From NCBI GenBank assembly GCA_011800805.1, contig MPNW01000106.1:91712-155711 (forward strand): a stretch of DNA of 64,000 nucleotides, read 5' to 3'. Source of the DNA: Hirudo medicinalis (lineage: Eukaryota > Annelida > Clitellata > Hirudinida > Hirudinidae). Made by a program: the position numbers and the translations under genes. Positions 37,201 to 47,757 of the stretch are shown one piece after another (position 1 is the stretch's first letter; each line of letters opens with the position of its first letter). Under the pieces are notes generated by a model. That model searched no databases, was not told the origin of the DNA, and saw nothing but the letters and a program-made list of their open reading frames with translations.

Positions 37201-39125
37201 CTTCCAGATTTCCACTGTGAAATAATAAAAGGTTTCAGCTCATTGTAATTAAGATATGAAATACACAATTTTAAATGCCATATAATAGTAATAAATATTA
37301 TTATTATAAAATATTCCATACAGAATAAAATCAGAGTAAAAATTAATAAATTAAAATGCACCAAAAATTGAAAGCCATGATATTCAACAAACCTATAATA
37401 TTTGTACAATAGCAGAGAAATAATAACATTTTAGAAAAATTCTACTAGGATTTGTTACCTCAAGTGGAATTGTACTTTTTTGTTTAGAAACATATCATAA
37501 GTACCTCATATATTTAATGCAACAGAATCCCCATAAAATTAAATAAAGTGCTCATAGATTTTTGATATTATGCATGATGTGCATTGCATCTCATCTTTTG
37601 ACATTTCAGTACAAGTTTCTAGCTAAAAGTCGGCACCTTCTCAATAAACTGATTAAAGTATTTAAAAAATAGTGTATCATAAGAAGTTCCTCAGTTTCAA
37701 TCCCCTCAACTAATGGCATAAAAGTTTCAAATGTTTATATCTGGTCAATTTGTCATATCTTATCCCATCAATGACATTTCATTAAAATGCAGCAAAGATA
37801 TGAACTTTAGATTGCAATAGATATGTAATAGGTTTGAAGTCTTGAACATCTTCTATTAAGGATATTATATCAAGTACAGAATGTATTGCTGCTAATATTT
37901 TAAAAAGATATTTTTAAAAAAATTGTTGAAAGAAATGGTGTAATACTAAATTGTTTATTTATAGTATGGCTTAACTGAGATGTCTAAGCTCACACTAAGT
38001 TGATGTAATGTTTCACAGCACGCAGGTCCACAGCGAGGAGAAAGTTGGAAAGAGGAGTGAGTCAGTGAATTAGGACAAGAACAGTATTTGCAATTTATTT
38101 ATAGTTCAGTTATCACAAGCAGGCAACGAGTTCAACGAGAACATGCCCTATTTACCAGGACGCTCGAATCTTCAAAAAGATGAGCTAGATCAAACAGTAG
38201 AGCCGACTCATAATTACGCAGTTCGGGAAAAAGGTGTAATTACCATGTAACAGCAAGAAGCTATTTAAATGCAGCTTTCAATTTTATAAGTTCTCTTTTC
38301 CAATATCAGTGAGCATGATTAGGTAACCAATCATTTTAAATTGCACAGGGTAGCCAAAAAAATTACCTTAACTAGCCTGCTTTAAAATGTTAGATGACAA
38401 TAAGGTATACTGAGCAGATTCGAACCATGATATTTATAATTTCCTACAAAGTCAAAAGAATATTTTCATTGGGACTGTTAAGAAACCAAACAAGGAAGTG
38501 GAGACCATGCAAATGGTCCATGGAAAAATATACAAGATCTAATCCAAGCAGACAACATCAAGAAAATTGATAACACAATTTCTGTTATGCCTTACATGTT
38601 TAGCATCTTTGTTCATATGCTCTACTCTGGATATTATAATAGTGTAGTTTGAACAAATTCAAATATGAATAGGAAAATCAAATTCTTTGAATGTGACTTT
38701 TATGCAAATAAATAATTTGGTATTGCTTTGAAATATAAAGTTATTAAGTGGCATTGATCACAAAATAATTGTCACGAAAAATTCAAAAGATTATGAAGTT
38801 AAACAATGCCGATTTCAAAACTTTAACAAATCAATAAAATCTGAAGACCTGTAGTCGTTTGCCAGCTAAGACCACCAATGAAGAGTTTCCTAAAAGAACA
38901 ATAGAAGTTTAATGAACTTCCAAGAAATTTATGGATTACAAGTGCAGAGATGAAGAAATATATATAGACATGCCAACAAACATTTATTACATCCACAATA
39001 CTTGCATGAGTTTCTACCCAGCTTATTTAATAATTTAACATGAAATTTCAATAAATTGCTTTAACCCACCCTGGGTTGATTTCCTCAGTGTTGGACGAAT
39101 TTGGTGATGGACTCATTGGATCCAT
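25257..39125 (-). CDS. msi: Musashi-type RNA-binding protein (two RRMs, hydrophobic C-terminus)
   Basis: RNA-binding regulator of translation in stem and neural cells. Exons on the minus strand: 39125-39070, 38889-38849, 36021-35940, 34545-34461, 34289-34236, 34144-34052, 30766-30718, 27318-27236, 26577-26520, 26286-26200, 25664-25548, 25471-25257. They join in frame to 339 residues. RRM1 (about 19-100) has [12 protein letters not shown] and a degenerate RNP1, RGFGFVIY. The linker has [11 protein letters not shown]2 (about 107-185) has [35 protein letters not shown] and [20 protein letters not shown], all diagnostic of Musashi rather than other hnRNPs. The tail is Ser/Gly/Gln-rich. It ends [18 protein letters not shown] then TNN, an unbroken hydrophobic stretch at the extreme C-terminus. 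Introns reach 3 kb. The start has only a short extension before RRM1, as usual in the family. Confidence 0.94.
27319..30717 (-). other. Large Musashi intron (between exons 7 and 8)
   Basis: About 3.4 kb. Open frames at 29402-29681 on the plus strand overlap each other and look like chance, although [18 protein letters not shown] has a plausible amino-acid mix. No conserved domain or transposon was recognised. Confidence 0.4.
30767..34051 (-). other. Large Musashi intron (between exons 6 and 7)
   Basis: About 3.3 kb. It contains the tRNA-like stretch at 31300-31394. The plus-strand ORFs 33671-33923 overlap in two frames and are unassigned. No transposon domain was recognised. Confidence 0.4.
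31300..31394 (-). other. tRNA-like sequence (SINE head or pseudo-tRNA)
   Basis: On the minus strand the sequence begins TTAGCTCAGCTAGTAGGATAG, a good match to a tRNA box A and D-arm. About 50 bases further on, GGTCCAG/GGTTAGCCCG resembles a damaged box B. I could not fold a convincing cloverleaf by eye. It is most likely the head of an old tRNA-derived SINE or a tRNA pseudogene. Confidence 0.3.
34546..35939 (-). other. Musashi intron 3
   Basis: About 1.4 kb, AT-rich, no feature recognised beyond chance ORFs. Confidence 0.4.
36022..38848 (-). other. Musashi intron 2
   Basis: About 2.8 kb, AT-rich, no coding or repeat feature recognised. Confidence 0.4.
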
Positions 39126-40255
39126 ATTAATTAATTCCACCTCGAGTAAGATATGACTTAATGCAACGATCTTTTCGAATGAATAAAAAATCCTTGCTAC
39201 AGTTCAGACAACTGTACACTAAAATCACACGACAGAAATGTCGGAATGCCTTGGGATCACAGTTATCAATAACGAGATACTGCAAGGTCCAACCTATCTC
39301 AAATGATTGAGACTAATTTTGTCCTCAGTTAAAAATACAAATAATCCACTTTTCAAAAGTTACTTACCTCAAATGGCAATCGTACAAACGTTATCCTACA
39401 AAACTAATCAACTACCTAAGCTACGAGAAACTAAGCGACGAGTATCAATCGACCCAACTGCTTGACACAATAGGGCGAAACCAGGTCTTTGATGAAACCC
39501 CACTACGATGCACAGAAACTAGAACTGCCCTTGAATGAGTTGCTGCGCCATTCAATGTTATCGAGTTTTTCAGACATAAATTATTATAAACTAAGCGCCG
39601 TCAGCTGATAATAACTTTACATAATAAGGTATCAATAGATCCCATTGGTTGGAAGATGGCCGCCATGCCTTATCTTTTTTTTGTTGTACTCTTTTCATAT
39701 TATTCAGAGTAAAGTAAGTTTATAATTGAAAAAAATTAACTCTTAGTTTATAAGAAAATACTTCTTTCAAAATCTTAGGACCAGTACTTCCATATTTTGA
39801 GTGTACCGTCAAGCTCCTTGACGGGCGGGGATCGAAGCCTAAGAGTTCAGATTCGTAGTATTCGACTACTTGACGTGTCTTGCATACAATTTTAATTAAG
39901 CACAGCCTTGCGAGTGTGGGGAGTCATCGAGATTAGCTGCGACATATATATGTCACCGGTAACTAATGTGTCATGGATTAAAAAAAAAAAATTAGATTAC
40001 AATTGTAAATTTTTCGGTCGTGTTCAGACCAGCCTAAGCAAGGACTTAACAGAAATTCGTTTGTGGAAGAGGTATTAATCAACAGCCGGGGGTGCATCTC
40101 CCAACTGGCTATTGACTTGACCTCGGGCGTCAACTGACGACTTTATAAAAAAACCTTTTCCAGGACCAAATTGAAGTAACTTGGTTGCTTGGAAGTGCAT
40201 ACCCCTCAATTGGTGGGATGCAGCTAGTTGAGAGTTGCTCATGGTCTAATGGGCT
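39126..40255. other. Musashi upstream region
   Basis: Holds the 5' UTR and presumably the promoter of Musashi. At 39815-39890 the minus strand has a GGCTTCGATCCCCGCC segment that resembles a tRNA T-arm, preceded by a weak box A-like stretch. It is too uncertain to call a tRNA gene. No other feature. Confidence 0.35.
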
Positions 40256-41230
40256 GTCCATAAATGAAGGCACGCAATTTTGGCCTATGTTTTACCCCAC
40301 CCTCCCCATTAGGGGCCATAAATAAATGACGTCATGACAGCATTTAGGGGAGGGAGGGGTTCAAACATTTGTGATGATGTGACGAGGAGGATCTAAAAAA
40401 TGTGACGACATATCAATTGAACATTTTTGAAACAAAATAAATTAACCAGAAGAAATATGTTTTATCACTAGATATCAGTATACGTAACATAAAATAACTT
40501 CTGTACATCCCTGAAAAACACCACGTAACGCCATTTTGTTATTGTCAGGATGTGTGGCTTCGATTAATGCGGATTTTGATGAGAGTTCATGCATGTTGAG
40601 TACTGTGTTAGTTTGCTTGATCATGACTGGGTTGCGGCTGTACGACACAAGCTAGTTCCTCCAGTATATTCTGGAAGTGAAATTCAGTCGAATGGTATGG
40701 GAAACCGAGAAGCTGTTGGTTATTCTTAAATAGTTATCAGATCTGGTAAACATTCATCAACAGCATTTAGTCATGGAGTCGATTTTGAAAAAGTACTCAG
40801 TCTTAAAGAGTTTGATACCATTACAAAGTGTGGTATTGATAGGTTTGTTAAACCAGTTTTAATTGTGACAGTATAGATGGGGGTCCAGATGAAAACCCTA
40901 GGTATCAAAAAGTAATTAAAACTGCAGCTCATAATTTTTGCTTGCATCATGATTTTGACGCTGTATTTCTTGCAACCAACGCTCCAGGAAGAAGTGCCTT
41001 CAACAGAGTCAAAAGAAAGTAACTCACTGGGTTTACCATATGACCACTGTGGTAGTCATTTGAGTGAAGGGGGCTCACTATTGATAGTGAATTGGAAAAA
41101 GTAAACTTTAAGTTCGCAGGAACAACACTTGCTGAAACGTGGTCACAGATATTACAAGCTGTCCATATATGATGTCACAAAATTCTGGCCTATTTTTACC
41201 CCCACCCTCCCATTGTCATGTTTCGTCAAA
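40256..41230 (+). mobile_element. Decayed mobile element with DGGPDENPRYQ-type ORF
   Basis: The left end (40256-40310) reads 'gggctgtccataaatgaag…', then 'ttttggcc', then 'taccccaccctcccc'. A related end in the same orientation occurs at 41158-41220 ('agctgtccatatatgatg…', 'ttctggcc', 'taccccc…ccctccc'). A partly inverted copy ('ggggccataaataaatgacgtcatgacagc') sits at 40314-40345. Between them, at 40877-41022, a frame reads DGGPDENPRYQKVIKTA and FLATNAPGRSAFNRVKRK before a stop, continuing in pieces as LTIDSELEKVNFKFAGTTLAETWSQI. From memory, this block recurs in many invertebrate predicted proteins of unknown function that behave like transposon products. The copy is frame-broken. Confidence 0.6.
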
Positions 41231-42384
41231 AAAAAAACTATACTCCCCAGCTATGAACGTACAGGAATACATGTCTAAGCAAACTTTAAAAAAAAACCTC
41301 ATTAAATTTGGACTCTTAGGCTCAAGAAATTCTTTTTTGTTTGTGGAAGAACTACTTTTGTAAGGGAAAAAAACATTAGTTTAAGTGTTTGAACATCTCA
41401 CATCTCAGCAACTGTCGTTTCCCAGCATTCAGACCATTCAAATTCTGACTCACAAATTTCTAGGGAGTCATTTGATCTAATGGCCAGTGATATTATTTTA
41501 ACTAATTGACCCAATAAGTAACTTGTGATCAAGAGTTTCAGGTTGAAGTTCGTGCTATCTTTTAACTCATTTATGTCAAATAATGATATTGAAATTTAAA
41601 TAATATTAACATGTAGCTAATTATATCCTTCACAGAATCCTCAATTAAATTCCATGGCCTCAGCATCCAACCAATGAAGATGAAAGTGTCTCCTGACGTT
41701 TTCTAAAACAGTTCCAAGCCACATGGAATTAAAAATATTCATTAATGGCACAGCATTGAGACTGTAAATACTTGGCAAAAATCACATATGAAGTCAAAAC
41801 TGGACAATTCACAGGTTCTTGCTTTGCAATATCGGCACACACATCAAGCTACATTGCCACGTAATGTGTGGCAAACATTTATTAACAACTTGATGAAACG
41901 AGAATCAACAAATATGTCAAGCAAAACATTTTTGTATAAAAACTAAAGCACGCCATTAAAGATCAATAATCATAAAATGGACTCGACTTTTTTGAGTGGA
42001 AAATTGACTTCTAACCCACTGAGCAGCAAAAATATTGGGTTGAGATCAGGGCACCATTTGGTAGCATGATTTGCCCATTCTAGAAACCAACTTTAGAAAT
42101 ATGCACAGTATCTATCTGGGATGGCAAGTTGGCAACAGTAAAACTTTGTCATTAAGTGGTTTTAAAACTGCAAAGGGAGTGCCAGGTATGCTCCTCACTA
42201 ATACATCAATTAATTGAATCAAGAATTATTAAACTAAGAATCAATTTCAACTGAAAATATTTTACATAAAAATCTTCAAATAACTAAACAGTCAAAATTG
42301 CCAACTGAATAGCTTGAAAAAGGTATAGATTTACACAAGACATGATGATCAAGTGGGGTGTTTTAGGTAGGAGAGAAAGGAGGT
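41231..42384. other. Downstream region of the ZDHHC gene
   Basis: Presumed 3' UTR of the palmitoyltransferase gene near 42384, then AT-rich sequence. No other feature seen. Confidence 0.4.
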
Positions 42385-45300
42385 TCAAACAGCAATTTCA
42401 TAAGTTGATCCATTTGCCTTGCTTAATTTGTCTTCATCTTCAAACTTGTGGTTGAGTTTTTGAGAGTCCACTATGTTAGAAGGGAAGAGATCGGGTTTGT
42501 AAAGTTGATGTTTGTGGTGTTTATTTTGAAGCAAGAGTTGCTCTGTGTGTTGTAAGTTGTTGTTGAGAGGAAAGATCTTTTGCTGCTGTTGGATTTTCTG
42601 AGAAGAATTTTGTAATTTTGTTTGTGGAAGAAGTTTTTGCTGAGCATCATTGCTTCTCACCAGGAAGGAGGATGGCATTCCAGTTACTGGGCTATGAATT
42701 GAATATAGCTTGTGCTTTGGCTGGCTCTGTTGCATGAACTGTTGACTAATTTGGCGATGATCAAACTGAGCACTTTTTAGAGCGGATGAATAAACATCCA
42801 GCAGCCCTGGATCACCTCCTCCTAAAAGTCCATTATTGGATTAGAACAATCACTTAATGAAATATTAAAAAAACTTATTCCCACCTTCATCCTGATGAGG
42901 ACATTTTCGAACATTTGCATTAGGATCAACATCCAAATTGTTCGTGTTTTTCACTTGAGGAGAATCTACTACTTTTGAAGAACGGGAAGGATCCAGATGA
43001 TTCCTTAGAGAATGGGCACTGCCTCCCAAAGGAAAATCTGAAGCATCAACGCCATCATCTTCCTTGTCGTCAAAGAAGTTGCTGTAGGAATCGTTGCGTA
43101 TCGTCAACTGCAAGCTATCATCAGGCCCTGGGGTCCTTAATGCTCTCTGACCAAGTTTATTGAATGCATTAACAAGCAAATAATTTCAGCAATTTAAACA
43201 GCTCCATTTTTGCTTCAACTAAAATTTAAGTAGGTTTTTTTCAGCCAAACACCAATGCTATGGAATGTAAACGTGTAAATGTACTTATTTATATAGCACC
43301 ACATGCATAGTGTCAGAGGTGCTTTTTGTTAACCATTTACATAGCGCTCCTTCCCAAGATTGCAGCAATGCAGGCTGGGTTTCTCACATGACAAAGAGAA
43401 CAAAAGCTGAGTTAGTCGTTAATTAGAAAGAATAGAATAATCACCTTATCGTAATCAATTGCATCTGCTGGCAATGAAGATGAATCTTTCAGGAGAACTT
43501 TCACCTCTTTGTCCTCTGTGAGATAAGCTACCTTGGCCATATCGATGTTTAAAAGACTCTTGTTTGGACTTCGTTCCAATAATCTTCATCCATAAAACAA
43601 ATTAAGCATTCATATATACAGTTGGCACCAAAATAAAAATGTTTCATGAGCTCCAAATTTATTTAAAAGTTAAAAATTTGTATCTTCTAAAATGTGGATT
43701 TTTTTGCCAATAGATTTCCAATATAGTTAATTATAATTAATCTACCTTTTGCATAGTCTAACAGTTTTTAGTTTAAGTAATGCAATCAAATAAAATTGTA
43801 AATTGTGGGGCTTCAATTGGCATTGCATGCTATTAATCAATTCAAAGGGCAGTTTAATAACTATGTAATAACTTCCTCTCTAAATACTTGCTTAACATTA
43901 ATTAATTAACCTATCAGTCTGCCATTGTTATAACAATGCAAAAGCCTATTCAGAAACACACATAAAATAGCATAAATGTTATTTGTAGAGTTCACGAGGA
44001 TCAGAAGATCAATTTCAACAAAACATAACATAAAACAAACAAGATATAATCAGCATAATTCACATTTCAAAACAAATTCTACTTTGGCCACATTGGAGCA
44101 CAGAGGGTGTTACTGCAGTTTTTAGCACAGCCTTTGTCAAAGGGATTTTGACCACCTCTCAACTTGCCGGTCACCTGGCCCAATGGAACAGAAAACACAT
44201 TAAAAACAATTGTACAATTCTTTTAAGAGGTTAATTAGGAATTAGGGCAAATAACAAATGAAATAATTAAATTTATTTGTTCAAAACAAAATTGTGCTTA
44301 AAAAATTTGAATATAACTTAGTTGATCCATGTAATTGACATCAACATTATCATTAGCCTTAACTACAGTTTGTTTGTTTTCATAATATTTTAAATTAAAA
44401 TTCAAGATTAAATTTACCTATATTAAGTTAAGTAACATATAAAACTGTAAAAAAATTCATTGAAAACTTGTAATAAGAACTTCAAGTGAACTATTCAAGT
44501 GAACTTCAAGTTTGACAAGATGTCAAACAAAAAGAACTCACATAATTTCACACAAATGTCGACTCACCTGCTCATTGGTCGTTCTTCCTCGGACCACAAG
44601 TACTATATGGAAAACTGTCAGACCAATGATGGGAAACATCAAGATGCCAACAATTACCATGAGGCATAAACTGGGCATCAAAATATTTTATTCAATAATT
44701 ATCTGTTGACCAACTAATTAATTATCACATTGTTTTTTTAGGTTTTTGTTTGAAAACTAAAACATTTATCTACTTTCTGAATGATTTTGTGGCCTGTGAG
44801 TTCTTCTGTTTGGGAAATTAACCAAGTAAAACTAAGATAAAAAATAGTTTGAACCCATAGTTTCCAATAGTTTCCATAGTTTCCAAACCAATAGTTTGAA
44901 AATAGTTTGAATGTTGCATGTTTCTGTACCAAACATCATCAAACTGACTTAAAGGTCACATGTGACTCAAGATCAGAGCAATGCAGGTACAGTAATAGAT
45001 GAGTACAGAGATCTAAGCAAGATCAACAAACCAGGTAATATTAGCTGCGGTCCGAAAATCTTCCTGTTCAAGGATATAAACAAGACACAAAAAAAACACT
45101 CCTGCCATGTGGATGGTGAGAGAAACTAGGAACTGAAAGAAGAAGCGGTAGTTCCTCCGCCCAATGCAGTTGTTGACCCAGGGACAATGGTGATCAAACG
45201 ACTGAATAATTTAATCAATCTGATGTTCTTCGATCAAGTAAACTTTTAATGTTTCAGCTATCTAGCTTTATAAAATTCAATAGTTTTAGCACCTCAATGC

Positions 45301-45796
45301 AACTGTTGCAAACACTGCAGTGTGAACATCTTGGTGGCCTGTATAACTGACAAGTTCCGCACCATTTCATGCGGATGGTTATTCCATTGACTTCAATATT
45401 TTTGTAGAGTGGAGCATGAAAATCATCATCTCTGACCTCATCTTCATGGGCTGTTAATAAATCATTTGCCAAAGTCAAAGCCAAACCCTACTGTAGGAAT
45501 CAACACCTACCCCTGGGATAAGTTCCTGGGTCCATAAAGGTGGCCAAACCAAAGTTGGCAACAACATAAATTGTGACTAGCGATTGATAGACGGCCAGCA
45601 AGGCGCCATAATTGTTTACAAGATGGGGGCATCTGAAGAAAATTAGGTAAGACTTAAGACATGATCGCTTTATCAAAATTTTTGAATTTACTAACGCAAA
45701 AATAAAGTACACTGCAGTGCCCACGATGAGTATCAACCACGCACATGTAGCTGGAATTACCCTGGTCGAAATCCGACAAGAGGGCATAGCAACCAT
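42385..45796 (-). CDS. DHHC palmitoyltransferase, ZDHHC5/8 type
   Basis: Transfers palmitate to cysteines of membrane proteins. Exons on the minus strand: 45796-45696, 45632-45511, 45450-45293, 45201-45032, 44670-44568, 44174-44083, 43583-43445, 43146-42885, 42821-42385. They join in frame to 527 residues. Four membrane segments are visible (about 13-34, 45-66, 150-170, 186-206). The cysteine-rich domain carries [20 protein letters not shown] and the catalytic DHHC in [25 protein letters not shown] (TTxE-like) and [19 protein letters not shown] are specific to the ZDHHC5/8 group, as are [17 protein letters not shown] and DDFHAPLYK. The long cytoplasmic tail is Gln/Ser-rich and ends STYEIAV, the family's PDZ-binding end. 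The start is the ATG at 45796. A second in-frame ATG lies three codons on. Confidence 0.94.
43265..43400 (-). repeat. tRNA-derived SINE, copy B (truncated), in ZDHHC intron
   Basis: On the minus strand it reads 'gagaaacccagcctgca', 'cttgggaaggagcgctatgt', 'aaatggttaacaaaaagc' and 'actatgcatgtggtgctata'. These match copy A at 52484-52682 base for base over most of the length. The tRNA-like head is missing. Confidence 0.8.
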
Positions 45797-47757
45797 CGAC
45801 ACTTTTATAAATTCAGCTGCTTCCAACTCAATATTCACTAAAACTGTCCCGCACTATTTTAAAAACGAATCGATCTAAGCAATTCATGCCTCTAATCATG
45901 CTCACTAACTCAGCAGAAGTTGCTCACCAATATCACTGCTATAGCACTCCGACGGAGCGTACACATTGCTATGAAAATTACATTATAATAAATAAACAAA
46001 CCACATTTTAATCAGCATTTTATATTTTAAAATTCAATTTACATAATTATTTAAAAGTGAACAGCTTTATTAAAATTTTAAACAAAAATTAATTCATCAA
46101 TTTGTTCAGCAAGTGGAATGGCAGACAATGACCAATTAAGGGAATGTTGATTAGATTTGCTTGACCTGGGCATAAAATCATTAGCTCGACAATTTTAGAA
46201 CAATGCATCATTACACAAATTTATATGCAGAATGACAATAAATACCTGCACGTTATTATTCCGAAGCTATGTCAAGACGATAATAGTAATTAATTGTAAT
46301 AAAATTGTCCATTTTTTCGAATAAGGTTTTGCGAATCATAAAATATTTCGTAAAGACTGGTATAATTTTCTAAAGGTAAACAATTGAAGTTAAAAACGCT
46401 AATAAATTCTAATTTTATATTAATGTAACTCGCTATGTTTAAAAAATGTTTTCAGACAATTTTATCAAAATACAAGTAAGTATTTCAATATTTTATATCT
46501 TTTTGAAATGCATGAAATAATTAAATAAGCTTTGCATGTATAATAATCGCCTAGCTTGTTTATCTCTACGGAGTTAACATTAATTAAAAAGCGGAATTGT
46601 CATAAGGGATAGAATGGTAAAATAGAACGTTTCAAAATTACTAATTTGAGTCTCTTCTTTATCCCGAATTTGGGATACCGAGTGAAATACGTTTATACAT
46701 GTTTTTTGGATGCACTCTTCGCAGACTGGAGAACTAGAATTGTGATCATCTTTAAGTTAACGATTTTCATAATTAAAATCGCAGATTGAAATTAATTCAT
46801 GAAATTTCATGAAATTTTACAAATACATTTTACAAGAAATTTTACATTTTTTATTTTACATCCTGAAAGAAATTTGAAAAATGATAACTTTTTGTGCGTA
46901 TCCTTAAATCTACAATTTACTGTAAATCGGAGATTTATTTACCCCCTGTGGCCTTAGAAAATCAAAAAGTCATCAGATGACATATGTAGTAAAATGTTCC
47001 AGTTGGGCAGATGCACCCTCGGCTCTTGGGCAACATCCCCCTCCCCCCAGTGACAAATGTCTAAATAAATCACTGCTGTGTGCACTGATATCGCATTTTT
47101 ATTTATTTAATGTTTAATAATTTATTCATTTGATGTGAAATAATTAATAATCGATTTATAATACATTTAATTTGTATTGGTTGAAAATGCAAACATTAAT
47201 TCGATATATTATACAAAGTAATGATTTTGTACAAATGTTGATATGAAAATGATTTGTTATAATTATGGATTAGATCAGTTATTCAACGTTTTACCAAAGT
47301 TTAAATGTCACAAAATCAAATAAAGTTTCGTAAATTTATAATATTTAGCAAATGGAGTGAATTGAGCGACACTGATAATGAGTCCGAATGTGATTATGCA
47401 CGCTCAACTGAACTTCAAAACTAAATGAACGTATGAAATAAATAAGTACAACGTAATGCTTATCTTAATATAACAACACGTTATTCTACTGCTACTAAGC
47501 AAATAAAAAGTTTTACAAAAAGTGAATGCGTACAGTTTAACAGCATTGACCTGCAACGATGAAAAACACAGACAAGCGTAAGGATTTAGGAGCGGATATA
47601 GACATTATTTAAATGCTGAAACTGAGCCACGAAAGTAAACTTAATATTCCAAAGCATTGAGTAAGTAGAAGGTATTAATTAACGCTTCAATAATAAATAC
47701 AAAGAATGTCAAAGTGATCGATCTATCGAGTGTTACTTCTATAACTTTTAACTGAGA
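45797..47757. other. Divergent intergenic region between ZDHHC and SLC13 genes
   Basis: About 2 kb between two start codons pointing apart, so it should hold both promoters. AT-rich. A GC-rich pocket at 46995-47055 is the only compositional break. No repeats or ORFs recognised. Confidence 0.4.

Noticed and set aside
39815..39890. Possible tRNA gene upstream of Musashi
   Set aside because: Only the T-arm-like GGCTTCGATCCCCGCC is convincing. The acceptor stem and D-arm do not pair by eye.
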